Shown here: positions 11,701 to 21,621 of the stretch, piece by piece
Layout of the letters: each line of letters begins with the position of its first letter
Position numbering within the stretch: the first letter of the stretch is position 1
Assembly: GCF_000350225.1 (NCBI RefSeq)
Contig: NW_005179054.1
Span: 91,933 to 155,932, forward strand
From: Chondrus crispus
Lineage: Eukaryota > Rhodophyta > Florideophyceae > Gigartinales > Gigartinaceae
Length of the DNA stretch: 64,000 nt
Reading direction: 5' to 3'
Position numbers and translations under genes: made by a program
The notes under the pieces: generated by a model
Database searches by the model: none
Seen by the model: the letters and a program-made list of their open reading frames with translations, nothing else
Told to the model about the DNA's origin: nothing

Positions 11701-14460
11701 CGACGGCGAACTAGTCGGCGTCTGGGACGGTGACGGCGTTAGAGATGGCGTCCTCGATGGTGAACTTGTAGGCGTCTTCGATGGTGAACTCGTCGGCGTC
11801 CGCGATGGTGACGGCGTCAGAGATGGCGTCCGCGACGGCGAACTAGTCGGCGTCTGGGATGGTGACGGCGTCAGAGATGGCGTCCTCGATGGTGAATTCG
11901 TCGGCGTCTGGGACGGTGAAGGCGTCAGAGAAGGCGTCCTCGATGGTGAGCTCGTAGGCGTCTGAGACGGTGATGGCGTCAGAGATGGCGTCCGCGACGG
12001 CGAACTAGTCGGCGTCTGGGATGGTGACGGCGTTAGAGATGGCGTCCTCGATGGTGAACTCGTCGGCGTCTGGGATGGTGATGGCGTCAGAGAAGGCGTC
12101 CTCGATGGTGCGCTCGTCGGCGTCCGCGATGGTGACGGCGTTAGAGATGGCGTCCTCGATGGTGAACTCGTCGGCGTCTGGGATGGTGATGGCGTCAGAG
12201 AAGGCGTCCTCGATGGTGCGCTCGTCGGCGTCCGCGATGGTGACGGCGTCAGAGATGGCGTCCTCGATGGTGAACTCGTCGGCGTCTGGGATGGTGACGG
12301 CATCCTCGATGGCGTCCTCGATGGTGAACTCGTCGGCGCCCGCGATGGTGACGGCGTCAGAGAAGGCGTCCTTGACGGTAACCGGGATGGCGTCTGGGAT
12401 GGTGACCTGGACGGCGTCTGTGATGGCGTTCGTGAAGGTGACCTGGACGGTGTCTGGGATGGTGACGGCGTCCGAGATGGCGTCCGTGAAGGTGACTTAG
12501 ACGGTGTCTGGGATGGCGACGGCGACCGAGATGGCGTTCGCGATGGTGATCTAGACGGTGTCTGCGATGGCGATGGCGTCCGAGATGGCGACCTAGACGG
12601 TGTCTGGGATGGTGACGGCGTCCGAGATGGCGTCCGTGAAAGTGACTTCGACGGTGTCCGGGATGGCGACGGCGACCGAGATGGCGTTCGCGATGGTGAT
12701 CTAGACGGTGTCTGCGACGGCGATGGCGTCCGAGATGGTGTCCGTGATGGCGACCTAGACGGTGTCTGCGATGGCGACGGCGTTCGGGATGGCGTCTTTG
12801 ACGGTGACCTTGATGGTGACCTTGATGGTGACCTTGATGGTGACCTTGATGGTGACCTTGATGGCGTTCGTGATGGGGAGGGCATTCGGGATGGCGTTCT
12901 TGATGGTGAGCTGGAGGGTGTTCGCGATGGTGAACGACTAGGGGTTTGAGATGGCGACACCGAAGCAGGAAGATTAGTCACTGTGGCAAAACTCTGCGCA
13001 CCAGAACTCTCCTGGGTCTCGGCGAAGCCGTAGACTGAACAGTGTGGTTGCTTCACTAAAAGCAAATGGTAATAAAAGTCCCTGCGTGCGTCTTTCACCA
13101 TCGCTGCGTTTCTCCTGAGTAGCGCGAGAACTTGGTCCTTAGTCAATGACGGCTTCTCCCCCAGTACTAGTGCAACTGCTCCTGCAACGTGAGGAGCAGC
13201 CATTGACGTGCCTGACATCCATGCCGTTCCTGTATCTGTCGTATGGGATGCTGATAAGATGTAGTCACCAGGTGCTACTATGTCCACACAGGATCCGCCA
13301 TTGCTCGACGACCTTGTCCAATCGAACATGGTCGAGGCTCCGACAGTAATCGCATCAACAGATCGAGCCGGAGTCCAGGCACATGCATCTGCATTCCCGT
13401 TTCCCGAGGCCACAACAGGTATAACACCTGCACGCAGAAGCCTCTCCATACCATCATCCAACAAATCCGTTGGAATCGCACCTCCCAAGGACAACACGGC
13501 AACGCCTGGTGACCCTCGATTTCTGCTCTTGTGATCCAAGACATAGTCAATCGAATCCAAAACATCCATGAGCGTACCGAGATTACGGTCATCCAAAGTC
13601 TTTACACAGATGATATTGCAATTCTTGCACACCCCATACTTCGTTCCAGCAGACGTCCCGGCAATATGGGTCCCATGCCCATGCCCATCTCGGAAAGAAC
13701 TGTACCGACCGACGCGGACACCGACAATGCGACCAGTAAAGTCTTCATGGGAAGTGCGGCAGCCAGAATCCAAAACATATATATTGACCCCCTGACCAAG
13801 ATGCGGAAAGCATGAGAGATCAAGCTTTTTATCTCGTGTAGACACCTGATCGATCCTGTCGAGACCCCAGGGAAGATTGGCAGTCTGTACATACCGCTCC
13901 AGGTGCCCCAAAATAGCGTCTTCCTTGCCGACTTCAGGAGTGAAGTTGGCGGATTTAGCTAGCATTTCTTCGTGTTCTTTATCTTGGTGGTCGACGGATT
14001 CTCTATCAGATGGAGGCGCCATGAGGATATTGTCGTACTGCTTCTCAATTTCTGTGATGTGGGCGAGTGCAAACTCACCGACTTGGTGGGCAGTGAGTTC
14101 TTTGACACCATCGCAACGAGCTTCGATGATGTGAAGCCTCCCTAAGTAACGAACATGAGAGCATTTGATTTTCCTGAGGGAGCGAGCAATTTTGCGTGCA
14201 CAGGCTGGGTCGCACTTTTCCCCAACACGGAATAACTGGAATACTTCAGAATGTAACTCTGCACGAATCGTTGCATCAGGAGAGAAAAATCTGTCTACCA
14301 GTTGTGGTCGCGGAGACGCAGTTGGCACAAAATTGTTGGCGTGGGTTTTGATAAACTCGTTGAGAGCAACTTCTAGGTCATCCGGGCGTGACTTCGGCAG
14401 ATAATTGGAGCCGTAGAGCAAGAGCAAAACGGATATCCCCGACACGATTGCACCGAACAT
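5713..14460 (-). CDS. Giant secreted subtilase with P/S/T stalk and H-type-lectin-like modules
   Basis: The 2915-residue protein starts at the ATG at 14460 (the frame opens at a GTG 21 bp upstream) with a hydrophobic signal or anchor ([13 protein letters not shown]). A Cys-containing propeptide-like region follows to about residue 195. The proteinase K/PCSK9-type S8 domain spans about 196-470 with Asp231 (YVLDSGC), His265 (GHGTHIAG), oxyanion Asn354 and Ser419 (GTSMAAPH), all in place. From about 500 to 1420 the protein is a tandem array of 18-residue Pro/Ser/Thr units; from 1420 to about 2640 it is less regular and P/S/T-rich, with four 28-residue repeats. The last 270 residues form three related modules, each with a GF-x-(I/F/L)-C type strand and a W-x-A or Y-L-I-V-G ending, like H-type lectins. 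A wall- or mucilage-anchored protease is the likely role. The lectin call is by eye. Confidence 0.9.
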   Translation of the reverse strand: MFGAIVSGISVLLLLYGSNYLPKSRPDDLEVALNEFIKTHANNFVPTASPRPQLVDRFFSPDATIRAELHSEVFQLFRVGEKCDPACARKIARSLRKIKCSHVRYLGRLHIIEARCDGVKELTAHQVGEFALAHITEIEKQYDNILMAPPSDRESVDHQDKEHEEMLAKSANFTPEVGKEDAILGHLERYVQTANLPWGLDRIDQVSTRDKKLDLSCFPHLGQGVNIYVLDSGCRTSHEDFTGRIVGVRVGRYSSFRDGHGHGTHIAGTSAGTKYGVCKNCNIICVKTLDDRNLGTLMDVLDSIDYVLDHKSRNRGSPGVAVLSLGGAIPTDLLDDGMERLLRAGVIPVVASGNGNADACAWTPARSVDAITVGASTMFDWTRSSSNGGSCVDIVAPGDYILSASHTTDTGTAWMSGTSMAAPHVAGAVALVLGEKPSLTKDQVLALLRRNAAMVKDARRDFYYHLLLVKQPHCSVYGFAETQESSGAQSFATVTNLPASVSPSQTPSRSPSRTPSSSPSRTPSRMPSPSRTPSRSPSRSPSRSPSRSPSRSPSKTPSRTPSPSQTPSRSPSRTPSRTPSPSQTPSRSPSRTPSRSPSPSRTPSKSLSRTPSRTPSPSQTPSRSPSRTPSPSQTPSRSPSRTPSRSPSPSQTPSKSPSRTPSRTPSPSQTPSRSPSRTPSQTPSRSPSQTPSRLPSRTPSLTPSPSRAPTSSPSRTPSRMPSPSQTPTSSPSRTPSLTPSPSRTPTSAPSRTPSLTPSPSQTPTSSPSRTPSLTPSPSRTPTSAPSRTPSLTPSPSQTPTSSPSRTPSLTPSPSQTPTSSPSRTPSLTPSPSQTPTSSPSRTPSLTPSPSQTPTNSPSRTPSLTPSPSQTPTSSPSRTPSLTPSPSRTPTSSPSKTPTSSPSRTPSLTPSPSQTPTSSPSRTPSLTPSPSQTPTSSPSRTPSLTPSPSQTPTSSPSRTPSLTPSPSRTPTNSPSRTPSLTPSPSQTPTNSPSRTPSLTPSPSQTPTNSPSRTPSLTPSPSQTPTNSPSRTPSLTPSPSQTPTSSPSKTPSLTPSPSQTPTSSPSLTPSLTPSPSQTPTSSPSRTPSLTPSPSQTPTSSPSRTPSLTPSPSQTPTSSPSRTPSLTPSPSQTPTSSPSRTPSLTPSPSQTPTSSPSRTPSLTPSPSQTPTSSPSRTPSLTPSPSQTPTSSPSRTPSRTPSPSQTPTSSPSRTPSLTPSPSQTPTSSPSRTPSLTPSPSQTPTNSPSRTPSLTPSPSQTPTNSPSRTPSLTPSPSQTPTNSPSRTPSLTPSPSQTPTNSPSRTPSLTPSPSQTPTSSPSRTPSLTPSPSQTPTSSPSRTPSLTPSPSQTPTSSPSRTPSLTPSPSQTPTSSPSLTPSLTPSLTPSPSQTPTSSPPRTPSLTPSPSQRLSMTPTDSPSRTPSPTPRRSQRRAGATEANPSQSQPQTITLALSPSQMPSISPSHPSSQILMAKALPSRAPSTTPEISRPRTPSTFASSPLSKAPSSRPTLSSSSTPPLKAKSTVSETPSIAVTGFRSGAPSITSSQSSRPSKSPSSTSSSTPTVSSSMIPPRTTSTEPSPMPSTAPLSSRTPSKTHCRSRAPTSPTTSGIPLPPTSQLRPSPSQTPFKSTSATPSGENWHRSGTDTQGSSIPTTASLSPTQTTTDEVESAGTSQSSTPSLHTSPRPTPSASIFIPHGQAGWPGTNETQGSFGRASESVSFSPSLSQEPSAAATAKPPGLISPSSSETPSVTVSQSLTVPRNMESETGSRMSPKPSEAPKMKAAPTGTMLRSRAPSPVLSTNLSAHPSMSTIPSVFISSSLSLTPIPSAVPSLSLSMNRTPTPTTPMALSATPSMTFTPLMSSSATSSGIATPSVSVSWRGAPTRSALMSPIATPRMSTAASASVTSSSSLAPTANGAPSALAAQNWTPTALNSSSATPWMTPTPSTSTTSSSSVTPNPNGIPKWSTSPSVAASGSHIQHPTTISPIVTPSVTLTPPVISVSATPSVSSSKGETTTSSSAVNWSATPNLSPASSKSMNALQSRAPSVDATETASPNLPVNWNSSPSISVSPSFMQTIPFSKTTPIVGPTPSVSPHRTRLQTDNFSTSQIVTPTDTPNPSTSISTSSGAPPRASMTPSLSVLGSRTATPSPPASPSGMASGSVTPSSPSTIQSPSASTTPSISISGSRTPTPSTSTSPDATPSTSMTPSISVSGRRTPTPSASTSPSATPSTSTTPSLSVSGSRTPTPSASTSPSAAPSTSMTPSISVSGSRTPTPSASTSPNAKRSEHKTPLVGPTPAISATPSVFAPGDANPNPGSAKVSSPTPSLTTTPRAPAILSPSASPSASPVSTSSKPTSKTPSQSLSSSSSAELSSSTSMSPTPVSDTVAPSLKAHPSKNTDLSASSRTSPTPFIGAKIAPSALVSPSASTSAVILPETEVVPKSVPVNLPRTIPSSPSTAPRESLLVSHSEVALFPHTTLDPTSQTEPNEEEITGDVQPSMTPTISGPAPETSLEEAKILPDSAADTSGFPESILEAFSPPVQPQEHLRSVEASAAPPHSLLVPSQELPSLPEASKPPTTWNGVIPSAIGSPWIDEILSLPPDLPKAKEPSATGPVMVETAITPRPASTNPRHQIGRITIASTLPTSTICSTVSFSQMFEHDATVKIILTLQRDGVDVDSFSLKAVVDIINVTVEGFDICVTAISAMGRLPHDSLSAYWLALAEDESWVQSGQLGLSRHLDFLDGKCHTVTDERASLLKDPVLIPASGLLLTPESSHGFQRGALRWIEKFDGSRFSFCTQRVVSNLLGANDAAKYFADTYLIVGAVEEQGVVTTGHVSIPPWSPGRNCAYVSLRPRETTPFIFIGLEYPIALGNAYSSDAAIAWVSNMTSAGFSLCVEEVREFWEDEQAFRSEATAHWVAVYT
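7630..7965 (-). repeat. 84-bp tandem repeats in the subtilase stalk
   Basis: About four copies of an 84-bp unit encode a 28-residue module containing [12 protein letters not shown] and [11 protein letters not shown]. Neighbouring copies differ by only a few bases. It is separate from the 54-bp array further upstream in the gene. Confidence 0.85.
10200..12950 (-). repeat. 54-bp coding minisatellite in the subtilase stalk
   Basis: About 50 units of 54 bp encode the 18-residue unit [18 protein letters not shown] and variants. Some blocks are perfectly homogenised: the same 54-bp unit repeats four times at about 10530-10745 and again four times at about 11340-11555, offset by 810 bp (15 units). 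A 108-bp double unit repeats near 12020-12240. The reading frame is kept throughout. Confidence 0.9.
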
Positions 14461-15216
14461 ATCGGTACCGACGGACAGCACAAGCTGGTGAAGCTTTCAA
14501 GTTTGGCAATCGGCAAGCAAGTGCGAAAGGAGGAAACGGTCGAGGCGGCGCACCGGAGTAGTTGGGGTCAACTAGCCGAAGGCTGTCTCTCTGACCTCCG
14601 CTCGCATGACGGTGCTTCATTCGGCTGTTATTGGAAAAAACTTTTCTTTCTGGAAGAACGGGAGAGTGAGGCATGACTGCTCAGGGTGGGTCGGGAAAAT
14701 GCAAAATGCAGTGGGAGGAAATGCGGTCACATCCCTCCTTCAAAATTCGTCTTTCCAGATAATCAAGACAGTGATGTGCGACATTCAGAAAGGCTCCCTC
14801 ATCGCTTCGAGTGAGCGATTTGTGTCAATGATACAGCCTTCTTTGTCCATGTCTTCAACGACTTTTAGCTCCTAAGACTCGGGAAGAATATTTGATCCCT
14901 TGGTGGCATTGCAAGAGAAAGGGTCAAGCTACAATCACCGCATAGAGAGACACAGTGGTATGATTTTGCCTTTTGTGGGGATCTATCCAATGAAAATCAA
15001 CAATGAACTGAAATGCGCCCCGCTTACAGCCAGCTCCTATCGACCAAAATATCTGCAGCAAATGTTCTACTGAGCTCGTGACCACCGCCCTGCACGATAC
15101 CCATCGTGGTCGTCACCAACAACTTCTTCCATCTAACATTTCCATCTCCTCCCCCAGTTCCTTCACTTCATCCCTCGTCTCGCAGACCACGTCTTCTTAA
15201 CTATCTCCGCGCCACG
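14461..15216. other. Divergent intergenic region, 0.75 kb
   Basis: It separates the subtilase (minus) from the small plastid protein (plus) and must hold both promoters. The end near 15120-15200 is pyrimidine-rich. I see no further gene or repeat. Confidence 0.5.
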
Positions 15217-15770
15217 ATGGCGCTCGCCTTCCTCTCCGGAGCTGCGCTCGCGCTCTCGCGCGGGCGCACTTCGCCCCAATTGTCCACTACGTCGTTCCAC
15301 GGCCGTCGCGTTTGTGCCGCGGTGCGCAGTCGACGGGCATTGCTCAGACACACGGCTTGCGTGGCTGTGAAGAAGGATGCGGATGCCGTGGATGACGAGG
15401 AGAAATTAGACGAGGCCGCGATGAGAGCCGCCGAGATTCACGAGGTCCTTTCGGGCTTGAAGGAGTTCAAGGGCCGCATCATTGACGGTTCGTTTCGATA
15501 GCACGCGTGCTTGCGCCGCACTTCATGAATGCTATTCCCGACGCGGAATGGAGAGAACTGACGATTCCTTTTTCGATTTGTGCTGCGTCCGACGAGATGC
15601 CCTCTCGCTGGCGGAAACGACAACACCCAGATGCGACAAAACTTGCAAAGAAGGTGCGGGCGCCTAAAAAGCAGCTGGAAGCCGCTCTTGCCTCACATCC
15701 AGACCTCATTAAGATAGATGGGCACATAAAAGAGCTCGAGGAGGAGCTCAAAGTCTTAGGGGATCGGTAA
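15217..15770 (+). CDS. Small plastid-targeted protein, unknown function (one intron)
   Basis: Exons 15217-15487 and 15631-15770 join into a 136-residue protein. The intron (15488-15630, 143 bp) begins GTTCGT, has a CTGAC branch-like site near 15558 and ends CCCAG; splicing in phase 1 joins GRIID directly to DATKLAKKV. Without splicing the frame stops four codons into the intron. The N-terminus is rich in Ala, Arg and Ser with few acids, like a plastid or mitochondrial transit peptide of about 45-50 residues. The mature part is a charged helical protein with a conserved-looking block LAKKVRAPKKQLEAAL followed by HPDLIKIDGHIKELEEEL. I do not recognise the family. An upstream in-frame GTG at 15106 exists, but the ATG at 15217 has the better context. 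Confidence 0.7.
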
Positions 15771-16126
15771 ACTGTCAAAGGCTTGTATGAAATCCGTATT
15801 TATTGCATCATGTCAGCGTTGTCCGACGAGCTCTTCCCGTTTGCCTGCAGCGATTCGCATTTTCATCGCGACGGCCCGAGGGAACCCACTTGCCGTCGAT
15901 GCAATTGCGCATGTGGTCGCTCATCCGCCATCATGCGTAAAATCTGCTCGTGAGACATTTTGCGACGAGCCTCGACCTACGCAGCAAGCCCCCGAGCTGT
16001 CAAGAGCAATTAGTAACCTCTTCTGCCTCGTCCGCTTGCCGACTACACACGCGTCGCCAGCGTCGGCGCAGCCGTAGCTCCTCACTTCTACAAAACCACG
16101 CCTCCTATGTTCATCTGCGCTCCCCC
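15771..16126. other. Intergenic between convergent genes
   Basis: About 360 bp of 3' flanking sequence between the plastid protein and NDUFB11. I see nothing in it beyond short unsupported frames. Confidence 0.4.
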
Positions 16127-16635
16127 TCATTCATCGCCACCACCCTCGGCCTTCTCCGCCGCGTCGAGTCTCGCCAGTGCCTCCTCACGGGCCCACACGA
16201 GTGCCGACGTCTCTGGTCGGGAGTTTAGCCCAAAGCCTAGCATTAAACCAGCGAGCACGAGGGTGCCAATGTAGGGGACTTCCCAATCGAAAAGCTTTCT
16301 CCTCTCGCCAGGCTGACGAATCGCTTCGCCGAAAAGCCGGCCGCCGGGCTCGTTGAAGTGCTCGGTCGTCGAGCCGGGGCCTGCACGTTGTGCATGCGGG
16401 GATTGAATTGTGCAAGCAAAGGTTAGCGGTTGCGGAATTTCTGTACGAGAGGGGTGACAAGCAAGAATCGGTCCACAGGAATGGCCCATGGGGTGCCACC
16501 TTGAAGATGTCGTTGGCCGTTTCTCGGATACTCGGGAATGATCGGGCGCACGGAAGATGCTCACTTACCTTCGGCGGCGCGTACGGCGCGGGAGGCATGG
16601 AATGCTCTAGAGAGAAGGCGAGCGCGAAAAGCCAT
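16127..16635 (-). CDS. Mitochondrial complex I subunit NDUFB11/ESSS (one intron)
   Basis: Exon 1 (16635-16569) and exon 2 (16380-16127) flank a 188-bp GTAAGT...GCAG intron with a CTAAC branch-like site. The product has 106 residues. It begins with a mitochondrial-type presequence (MAFRARLLSRAFHASRAVR). It then has the block known from fungal and plant ESSS proteins: NEPGGRLFGEAIRQPGERRK, DWE, one transmembrane helix (YIGTLVLAGLMLGFGLN), and RPETSALVWAREEALARL. This accessory subunit sits in the membrane arm of NADH:ubiquinone oxidoreductase. A longer unspliced frame runs to 16564 but lacks a presequence and any family likeness. The gene was assembled from splice sites by eye, and the fit of both halves is good. 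Confidence 0.85.
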
Positions 16636-17045
16636 CTCAGCGGGAGAGTTGGATGACTGGTAAGCGGCGACACAGTCTCGGGGGGGTGTGGGGAATGGGA
16701 TGGCGGAGAGCAAGGGAAATTCTGGATGATGCTGGCAGGGAGGACAGAATTCGCGGATCGTTCAGGATAGAACACGAGAGAAAGTATGCGAAAAATTAAC
16801 TTTGAAAGATGCAGACCAAAATGGATCCCTTCGCCACAAACCCTCCATCAGAAATTTCAGTGTTTCAGCAGGCCCATCAAGACATCTTTGTTCCGTAGTC
16901 ACGTTTACGCTTCTCTTAACACAAATAAAAAAAGTTGAACGACTTGCAACTCGATATGCTCCTGCGGTCAAGACGAAAGAATAATCCCAATTCTATTCCA
17001 CGACGCTAAACGCTATCTCCATAGACTAAATGGCACCTATCACGC
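16636..17045. other. Intergenic, 0.4 kb
   Basis: Promoter side of NDUFB11 and 3' side of Pex13. It is G-rich near 16680-16700. No gene or repeat is seen. Confidence 0.4.
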
Positions 17046-17816
17046 TCACATATTGGACGCATCCGCCAACGGATGCGTATCGAACAGCCCCCTCACACCC
17101 TCCCCCTCCCCGCTCCTGCCCCACATTTCTGCCATGGAGGCCTCCAGTGGGTCATCTTCGGGCACGAGCCCGAGAATCCTCAACACGAGCGCGACCGGCG
17201 AAAACCTGCCGGCGGCGGGCGACATAAAGAACAAGCACAAGAGCCTCCATAAGTTGGCCGCTCTCCTAAGTAAGCGAGCCAAATAGCCGACGGGCCCCGT
17301 CTTGACCCCCAGCCATTGGCCCGCCTCCTGCCTAAACGCGCCCAAGCTGTACCCCAGGCCGAAGATGGCGTCGAAGAGCATGTGCAGATGGCGCAGGACC
17401 TCCTCGATCATGGAGGACACGCGCGCAAAGCGAGACATGGCTTCGTGCATGCCCGACAAGACCATCTCGCCAGTTTCGCGGGCGCCAGAAGCGAGCTGCG
17501 CGCTGGCGTTTTGGCGCTGAAGGGGGTAGGAGCCGTAGGGATGGGAGTAGTTGTAGGGGGTGTAGGCGTTATTGTACATGTTGTTGAAGGAGTTCCCGTG
17601 AGGGTTTCCGTAGGAGCCGAAGCCGCTGTTGAAGTTGTAGCCCGGAGTGTAGCTGGGGGGCATGCCGGGGGCCCCTTGCAGGCTGGCGCCTCCATATGCG
17701 GGGGTGCCCGCAAATTGAGGTTGCTGCGACGATGGCGGCTGGGGGAGCTGCCCCGGTGGGTGCACGGCTTGTTGATAAGGTTCGTGGAATGGGTCGGAAC
17801 TCCTTTCTTGGTTCAT
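17046..17816 (-). CDS. PEX13: Peroxin 13, peroxisomal import docking protein
   Basis: The 256-residue protein has a Pro/Gln/Gly/Tyr/Asn-rich N-terminal half (to about residue 115) ending in repeated YGNPHG and YNYSHPYG segments, then a helical membrane region with SGMHEAMSRFARVSSMIEEVLRH, LFDAIFGLGYSLGAFRQE and LARLLRRAANLWRLLCLFF. This matches the N-terminal Pex13 domain. There is no C-terminal SH3 domain, as in plant Pex13. Pex13 forms the docking complex for Pex5 and Pex7 at the peroxisome membrane, and Y/G-rich Pex13 segments are reported to form a permeable phase. The frame is open upstream to 18278, but the ATG at 17816 starts the family-like part and lies just behind the divergent promoter. 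Confidence 0.8.
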   Translation of the reverse strand: MNQERSSDPFHEPYQQAVHPPGQLPQPPSSQQPQFAGTPAYGGASLQGAPGMPPSYTPGYNFNSGFGSYGNPHGNSFNNMYNNAYTPYNYSHPYGSYPLQRQNASAQLASGARETGEMVLSGMHEAMSRFARVSSMIEEVLRHLHMLFDAIFGLGYSLGAFRQEAGQWLGVKTGPVGYLARLLRRAANLWRLLCLFFMSPAAGRFSPVALVLRILGLVPEDDPLEASMAEMWGRSGEGEGVRGLFDTHPLADASNM

Positions 17817-18329
17817 GACGCGTGCGATGTGTTGCAGGTCAGCAGCCGGTGAGGATTCGCTTGGGGGAAGGTGCAGTTTGCAGTGTTCCGTTTTTTCTGT
17901 TGTCGACTTGCCCTCCTGTTTTTTGGTGGCTCTCGCTTGCTGGCTGGGATGAAATGAAATGTACAGGCGGTGGTGTGAAGGTGGGCGTGAGTTGCCGGCT
18001 GACCATTCGCCTCGAGAAAGACTGAGCGAAAGAAGATTGATACATGCGGCGCACAAGGTCACGTGCTGTGGAATATGTGAAATCCTTTCTTCTTTCGAGT
18101 ACACCTTGGTAACCTTGCCGGAACCTCGGGTGCTTCGGATTGCAAAGGCAATACGATTGAACACGTGTACACGTGTACATGCTGGGGACTCGCCACACTT
18201 TCTCTCACAACTGGACCATTCTTGATTACCAAAATCTCCCACGCTTGAACCAATACCCATTTTAACGCAAGCATTCATAGACCCACTATTCTTTAAAGAG
18301 TTATCACAGTGCTATTCACATTTCTAGCA
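17817..18329. promoter_or_regulatory. Divergent promoter PEX13 / PTPS with twin ACACGTGT boxes
   Basis: The 513-bp region carries ACACGTGTACACGTGTACA at 18161-18179, two overlapping 8-bp CACGTG palindromes. Genes start on both sides (17816 minus, 18330 plus). Similar boxes occur in other divergent promoters of the window. Confidence 0.5.
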
Positions 18330-18797
18330 ATGGGGTATTCTCTCTGCGTCAGGGATTCTTTCATGATTGCCCACTCCTTCAAAGGCCCTGAGTTCGGGCC
18401 AGCCCAGCAGGTAAGCCCTTTTCGTCGCATCCCTTTCTCCTCCCGCTTTGCAAACCGATGCTAATACCATCAAACGATTCCCCAACAGATGCACGGAGCC
18501 ACTTACGTTGTTGACTGCGAATTCAGAACCGACTGTCTCGTCCCCCATCTCAACTGGGTCGTAGACATCGGCCAGGCGTCCACCGCGCTCAAGGACGTCC
18601 TCAGCAAATACAACTACAAAAATCTGGACGAAATCGAGGAATTCAATGGCCAGAACACCACCACAGAGTTTATGTGCAAGCAAGTCTTTGATGGCATCGC
18701 GCTGCGGTTTAAAGGCAAGTTCAACGGCGAGATACGCGTGCAACTCAAGGAATCGCATGCGGCGTGGGGGAGCTATAAGGGAGTGGTGGAGGGCTGA
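18330..18797 (+). CDS. 6-pyruvoyl-tetrahydropterin-synthase-like protein, bacterial type (one intron)
   Basis: Exons 18330-18410 and 18489-18797 flank a 78-bp intron (GTAAGC...AACAG with a CTAAT branch-like site). The product has 129 residues. Motifs follow the short bacterial PTPS group: VRDSFMIAHSFKG, FGPAQQ, MHGATYVVD, VVDIG, NYKNLDE, NTTTEF and the ESHAAWGSY end. PTPS/QueD enzymes convert dihydroneopterin triphosphate in pterin or 7-deazaguanine synthesis. In classical members the zinc site uses HGHNY; here the second His is absent (HGATY), so the reaction may differ. The intron separates the first zinc His from the HGATY motif. The family is clear; the exact reaction is not. Confidence 0.8.
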
Positions 18798-19065
18798 GGA
18801 CGGTTCGCTTTTGTGATCGTGTCAAGGGAGGCTGCAGCGGGGCAGGGTAGCAATCGGGAGTGCCGGACGCCTTTTCGTAAACACTAAGCTAAGCTCGCAT
18901 TTACCTCTCGCGAATGCATGAAGACATAGTGTTTATTGGCATGTAACCGCGGTTCGCCGCATTGCAAGTGCCCTGGAGCACTCGCCCCGCTTGTGAACTG
19001 TACAGTACAAGCGAGGGCCGCTCACAAACCGCACCCCAACTATGACCAAACCCTCCGTCCGCCAC

Positions 19066-19530
19066 TTATTCGTCACCCTTATCCTCTTTGATATACTCGA
19101 GCAAAAACTCGTAGCCGGGCGAGCTCTCTCCGAACTCCTTGATGACGACGCAAGTGGAGCCGACGACCTTTGTGGCGTTGCCCTCCTCGTCGATCTTGCA
19201 CAAGCCAGCCCACTCACCGAGCTGCTTCTTGTCCGGCACGCGCACGAGCGCGACCGAATGCGCGCTGCACAGCGCCTCGATGAGCCTCGTGTAGGCGGGC
19301 TCGTCGCAGTCTGATGCCAGCACGCAAAGCTGCGCAAGGCCGCGATCCAGCGCCTTGGCACACTCGTTGAGCCCGCGCACAAGCCCGTCGTGCACGATGG
19401 CCTTTTTCATCACCTCTTGAAGGGCCTTCATGAGGTCCATCTCTCCGACATCTTCCGCGACGGGGACTTCGGCTTCGACGTCAACTTCAACTTCAACGTC
19501 GACCGGGGGTTCAACTTCAACGTTAGGCAT
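19066..19530 (-). CDS. RPS12: Cytosolic ribosomal protein eS12
   Basis: The 154-residue protein has a long acidic, Val/Glu-rich N-terminus (residues 1-30) and then the L7Ae/L30e-fold eS12 core: [69 protein letters not shown] and the C-terminal CVVIKEFGE followed by LEYIK. It belongs to the 40S beak. The acidic extension is longer than in most eS12 proteins. A TG(TACAGTAC)A motif lies 3' of the gene near 19000. A 25-codon upstream frame precedes it and is listed separately. No intron is needed. Confidence 0.93.
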   Translation of the reverse strand: MPNVEVEPPVDVEVEVDVEAEVPVAEDVGEMDLMKALQEVMKKAIVHDGLVRGLNECAKALDRGLAQLCVLASDCDEPAYTRLIEALCSAHSVALVRVPDKKQLGEWAGLCKIDEEGNATKVVGSTCVVIKEFGESSPGYEFLLEYIKEDKGDE

Positions 19531-20070
19531 TGTGAGATGGGATTGGGGACGGAAAAAAGTAGGTTGTCACCTGGATCGGTTCCTCCAACCTAACTCTTGT
19601 TTTCGTTGATGTCGAGGATCTTGACGATGATGGCGTCGGGTGCTGAGAGGGTTTCGGTGCGGGTCATATTCCCGGGCGTGCGACTGCACAAAGAGCATTG
19701 CCCGCAGCGTTGCCAGCCCGTCGCTGGGACGCCGGCGAAATCCTAACATTTCATTACAGAAATCATGCTTTTGACCAATTGTCGGTCCGAATGTAACTGT
19801 AAGCTATGCACCTGATCCAATCGGCCGAAACGGATCCTGGCATTTCGCGTTCCAAATCCGGTCCGGAACTTGGCACCAGCGATGCGAAGAGTGCTTGCGT
19901 TGCTGGCTTCAACATTATCTCTTATTCTTTTCGTGCTCCACAGCACACATCTTCCTCGAGGGCGCCCGTTGAGGATCAATTCATTTCAAAAACTTCCTTC
20001 CCTGCTCGCCTTGATGTTCTGCCACGCCTAGAGAGACGGGTCATCTTCACATACCACATTGTCAACGGCC
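19531..20070. other. Divergent region eS12 / CTU1
   Basis: The 540-bp region holds both promoters. Apart from the small open frame at 19590-19667 I see no feature. Confidence 0.45.
19590..19667 (-). other. 25-codon open frame upstream of eS12
   Basis: An ATG at 19667 opens a 25-residue frame (MTRTETLSAPDAIIVKILDI...) ending TAG 60 bp before the eS12 start. It could be an upstream ORF in the eS12 leader or chance. No splice donor would join it to eS12. Confidence 0.25.
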
Positions 20071-21093
20071 ATGGTGCGCAACTGCAGCGCCTGTGGTACG
20101 CAACGCGCATCCGTCAAGCGTCCCAAGACGGGTGCTGCCGTCTGCAAAGAATGCTTCTACCAACAATTTGAGACCGAAATCCACGACACCATCACCTCAC
20201 ACTCACTCTTCAACCGGGGCGACCGCGTCGCCATTGGCGCCTCTGGTGGAAAGGATTCTACTGTCCTAGCATACGTCCTCTCGCTGCTCAACAAGCGTCA
20301 TGACTATGGCCTCGACTTGTTTCTGCTCAGTGTAGACGAGGGCATCACTGGCTACCGCGACGACAGCTTAGAGGCTGTGCACAAGAACAAGGTGGAGTAC
20401 GATCTCCCGCTTCTCGTCGTTGATTACCGCACGCTGTACGGATGGACCATGGACGAGATTGTTAGCGTCATAGGCAAGAAGTCTAATTGCACCTTCTGTG
20501 GCGTCTTTCGGAGACAGGCTTTGGACCGAGGCGCCGTCCAACTCAAGGCGGACAAGGTCGCCACTGGGCACAACGCCGACGACATGGCCGAGACCGTCCT
20601 GCTTAACTTTCTGCGCGGCGATTTCCCGCGTCTGTCACGATGCGTGGACGCCGTCACCGGCCGAGACAGTGCTCTGCCGCGCGTTAAGCCATTCAAGTAC
20701 ACGTACGAGAAAGAGATTGTCATGTATGCTTACTTCAAGAAGCTGCATTATTTCGCCACAGAGTGCATATACTCGCCCAACGCCTACCGCGGCTACGCGA
20801 GACAGTTTTTGAAGGACTTGGAGGCAGTCAGACCCTCGGCGATTTTGGATGTCATCCGATCAGCAGAGCAATTGACGTTTCCGCCGCCGGGAAGTAAGGA
20901 TACTGCTATGCCCGTGCAGAAGACGTGCGAGAGATGCGGATACATTACAAGTCAGAGACTGTGCAAGGCATGCGTGCTCACCGACAGCCTTAACAATGGC
21001 ACCGCCGCTGACGTCAATCGCAAGTCGCGTCCAGGGCGAGTGAAGAACCAGTCAGAGGCTCAAGTCGGGCATGCTGTGAAGGCTAAAGAATGA
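20071..21093 (+). CDS. CTU1: Cytoplasmic tRNA 2-thiolation protein 1 (Ncs6/CTU1)
   Basis: The 340-residue protein starts at the ATG at 20071 (the frame opens at a TTG 12 bp upstream). It carries an N-terminal zinc site (CSAC at 5-8, CKEC at 25-28), the PP-loop SGGKDST at 58-64, a [12 protein letters not shown] cysteine pair, [19 protein letters not shown], and the C-terminal CERCGY...CKAC zinc site. With Ncs2/CTU2 and Urm1 sulfur it thiolates U34 of cytosolic tRNAs for Lys, Glu and Gln. All expected motifs are present and the length is normal. It has no intron. The last 30 residues are basic and not conserved. Confidence 0.95.
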   Translation: MVRNCSACGTQRASVKRPKTGAAVCKECFYQQFETEIHDTITSHSLFNRGDRVAIGASGGKDSTVLAYVLSLLNKRHDYGLDLFLLSVDEGITGYRDDSLEAVHKNKVEYDLPLLVVDYRTLYGWTMDEIVSVIGKKSNCTFCGVFRRQALDRGAVQLKADKVATGHNADDMAETVLLNFLRGDFPRLSRCVDAVTGRDSALPRVKPFKYTYEKEIVMYAYFKKLHYFATECIYSPNAYRGYARQFLKDLEAVRPSAILDVIRSAEQLTFPPPGSKDTAMPVQKTCERCGYITSQRLCKACVLTDSLNNGTAADVNRKSRPGRVKNQSEAQVGHAVKAKE

Positions 21094-21621
21094 ATACGAA
21101 CATAGTCATAAGAGCACCTGATCGATCTGAGCAAAAGCATGGAATACGAAAAGTATAACTGGTTTTTGGTAAGCAGTTATCTCCAAATTATTCAAGTCCC
21201 TCTAATTGCCTTCCCGAAAACAGGAGATTGTTTCTTCGCCACAGACCTCCGTGATGCGATGAGGATTCTATCCTATTGGGCGTAACTCAAGATGAGGAGA
21301 GACACCCCCGCCCTTGCTCGCCGGCACTGGCAACATTATCTCAATTCGACCGGCAATAGAGCACAATATTTGAGATGCATCAATTTGTATCATCTAATTC
21401 GAAGTGGTGCTACTATTGTATACTCGTTTCTGTGCTTGGGTTCGCTCCCTTTTCTTTCCCATGAATATTTCCGTCCAGTCGTGGTCAGAGAATGCTAGAT
21501 TTCTCAAGATGTTTTGATTAGCGTTTTCTCTCGTCCATCGCGACGCTTGTAGCGAGGTTATCCACTTCAAAACAGTCGAGGCGTCTACTACCATTCAAGA
21601 AGGCCATCTTGAGGTCGAGGC
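21094..21621. other. Intergenic, 0.5 kb
   Basis: Tandem gene spacer between CTU1 and the SBBP protein. I see no gene or repeat. Confidence 0.45.

Noticed and set aside
10542-12500. Plus-strand frames of repeated Met-Ala-Ser units opposite the subtilase stalk
   Set aside because: They are the reverse strand of the 54-bp array, whose length is a multiple of three; the minus frame carries a real protease and tail.
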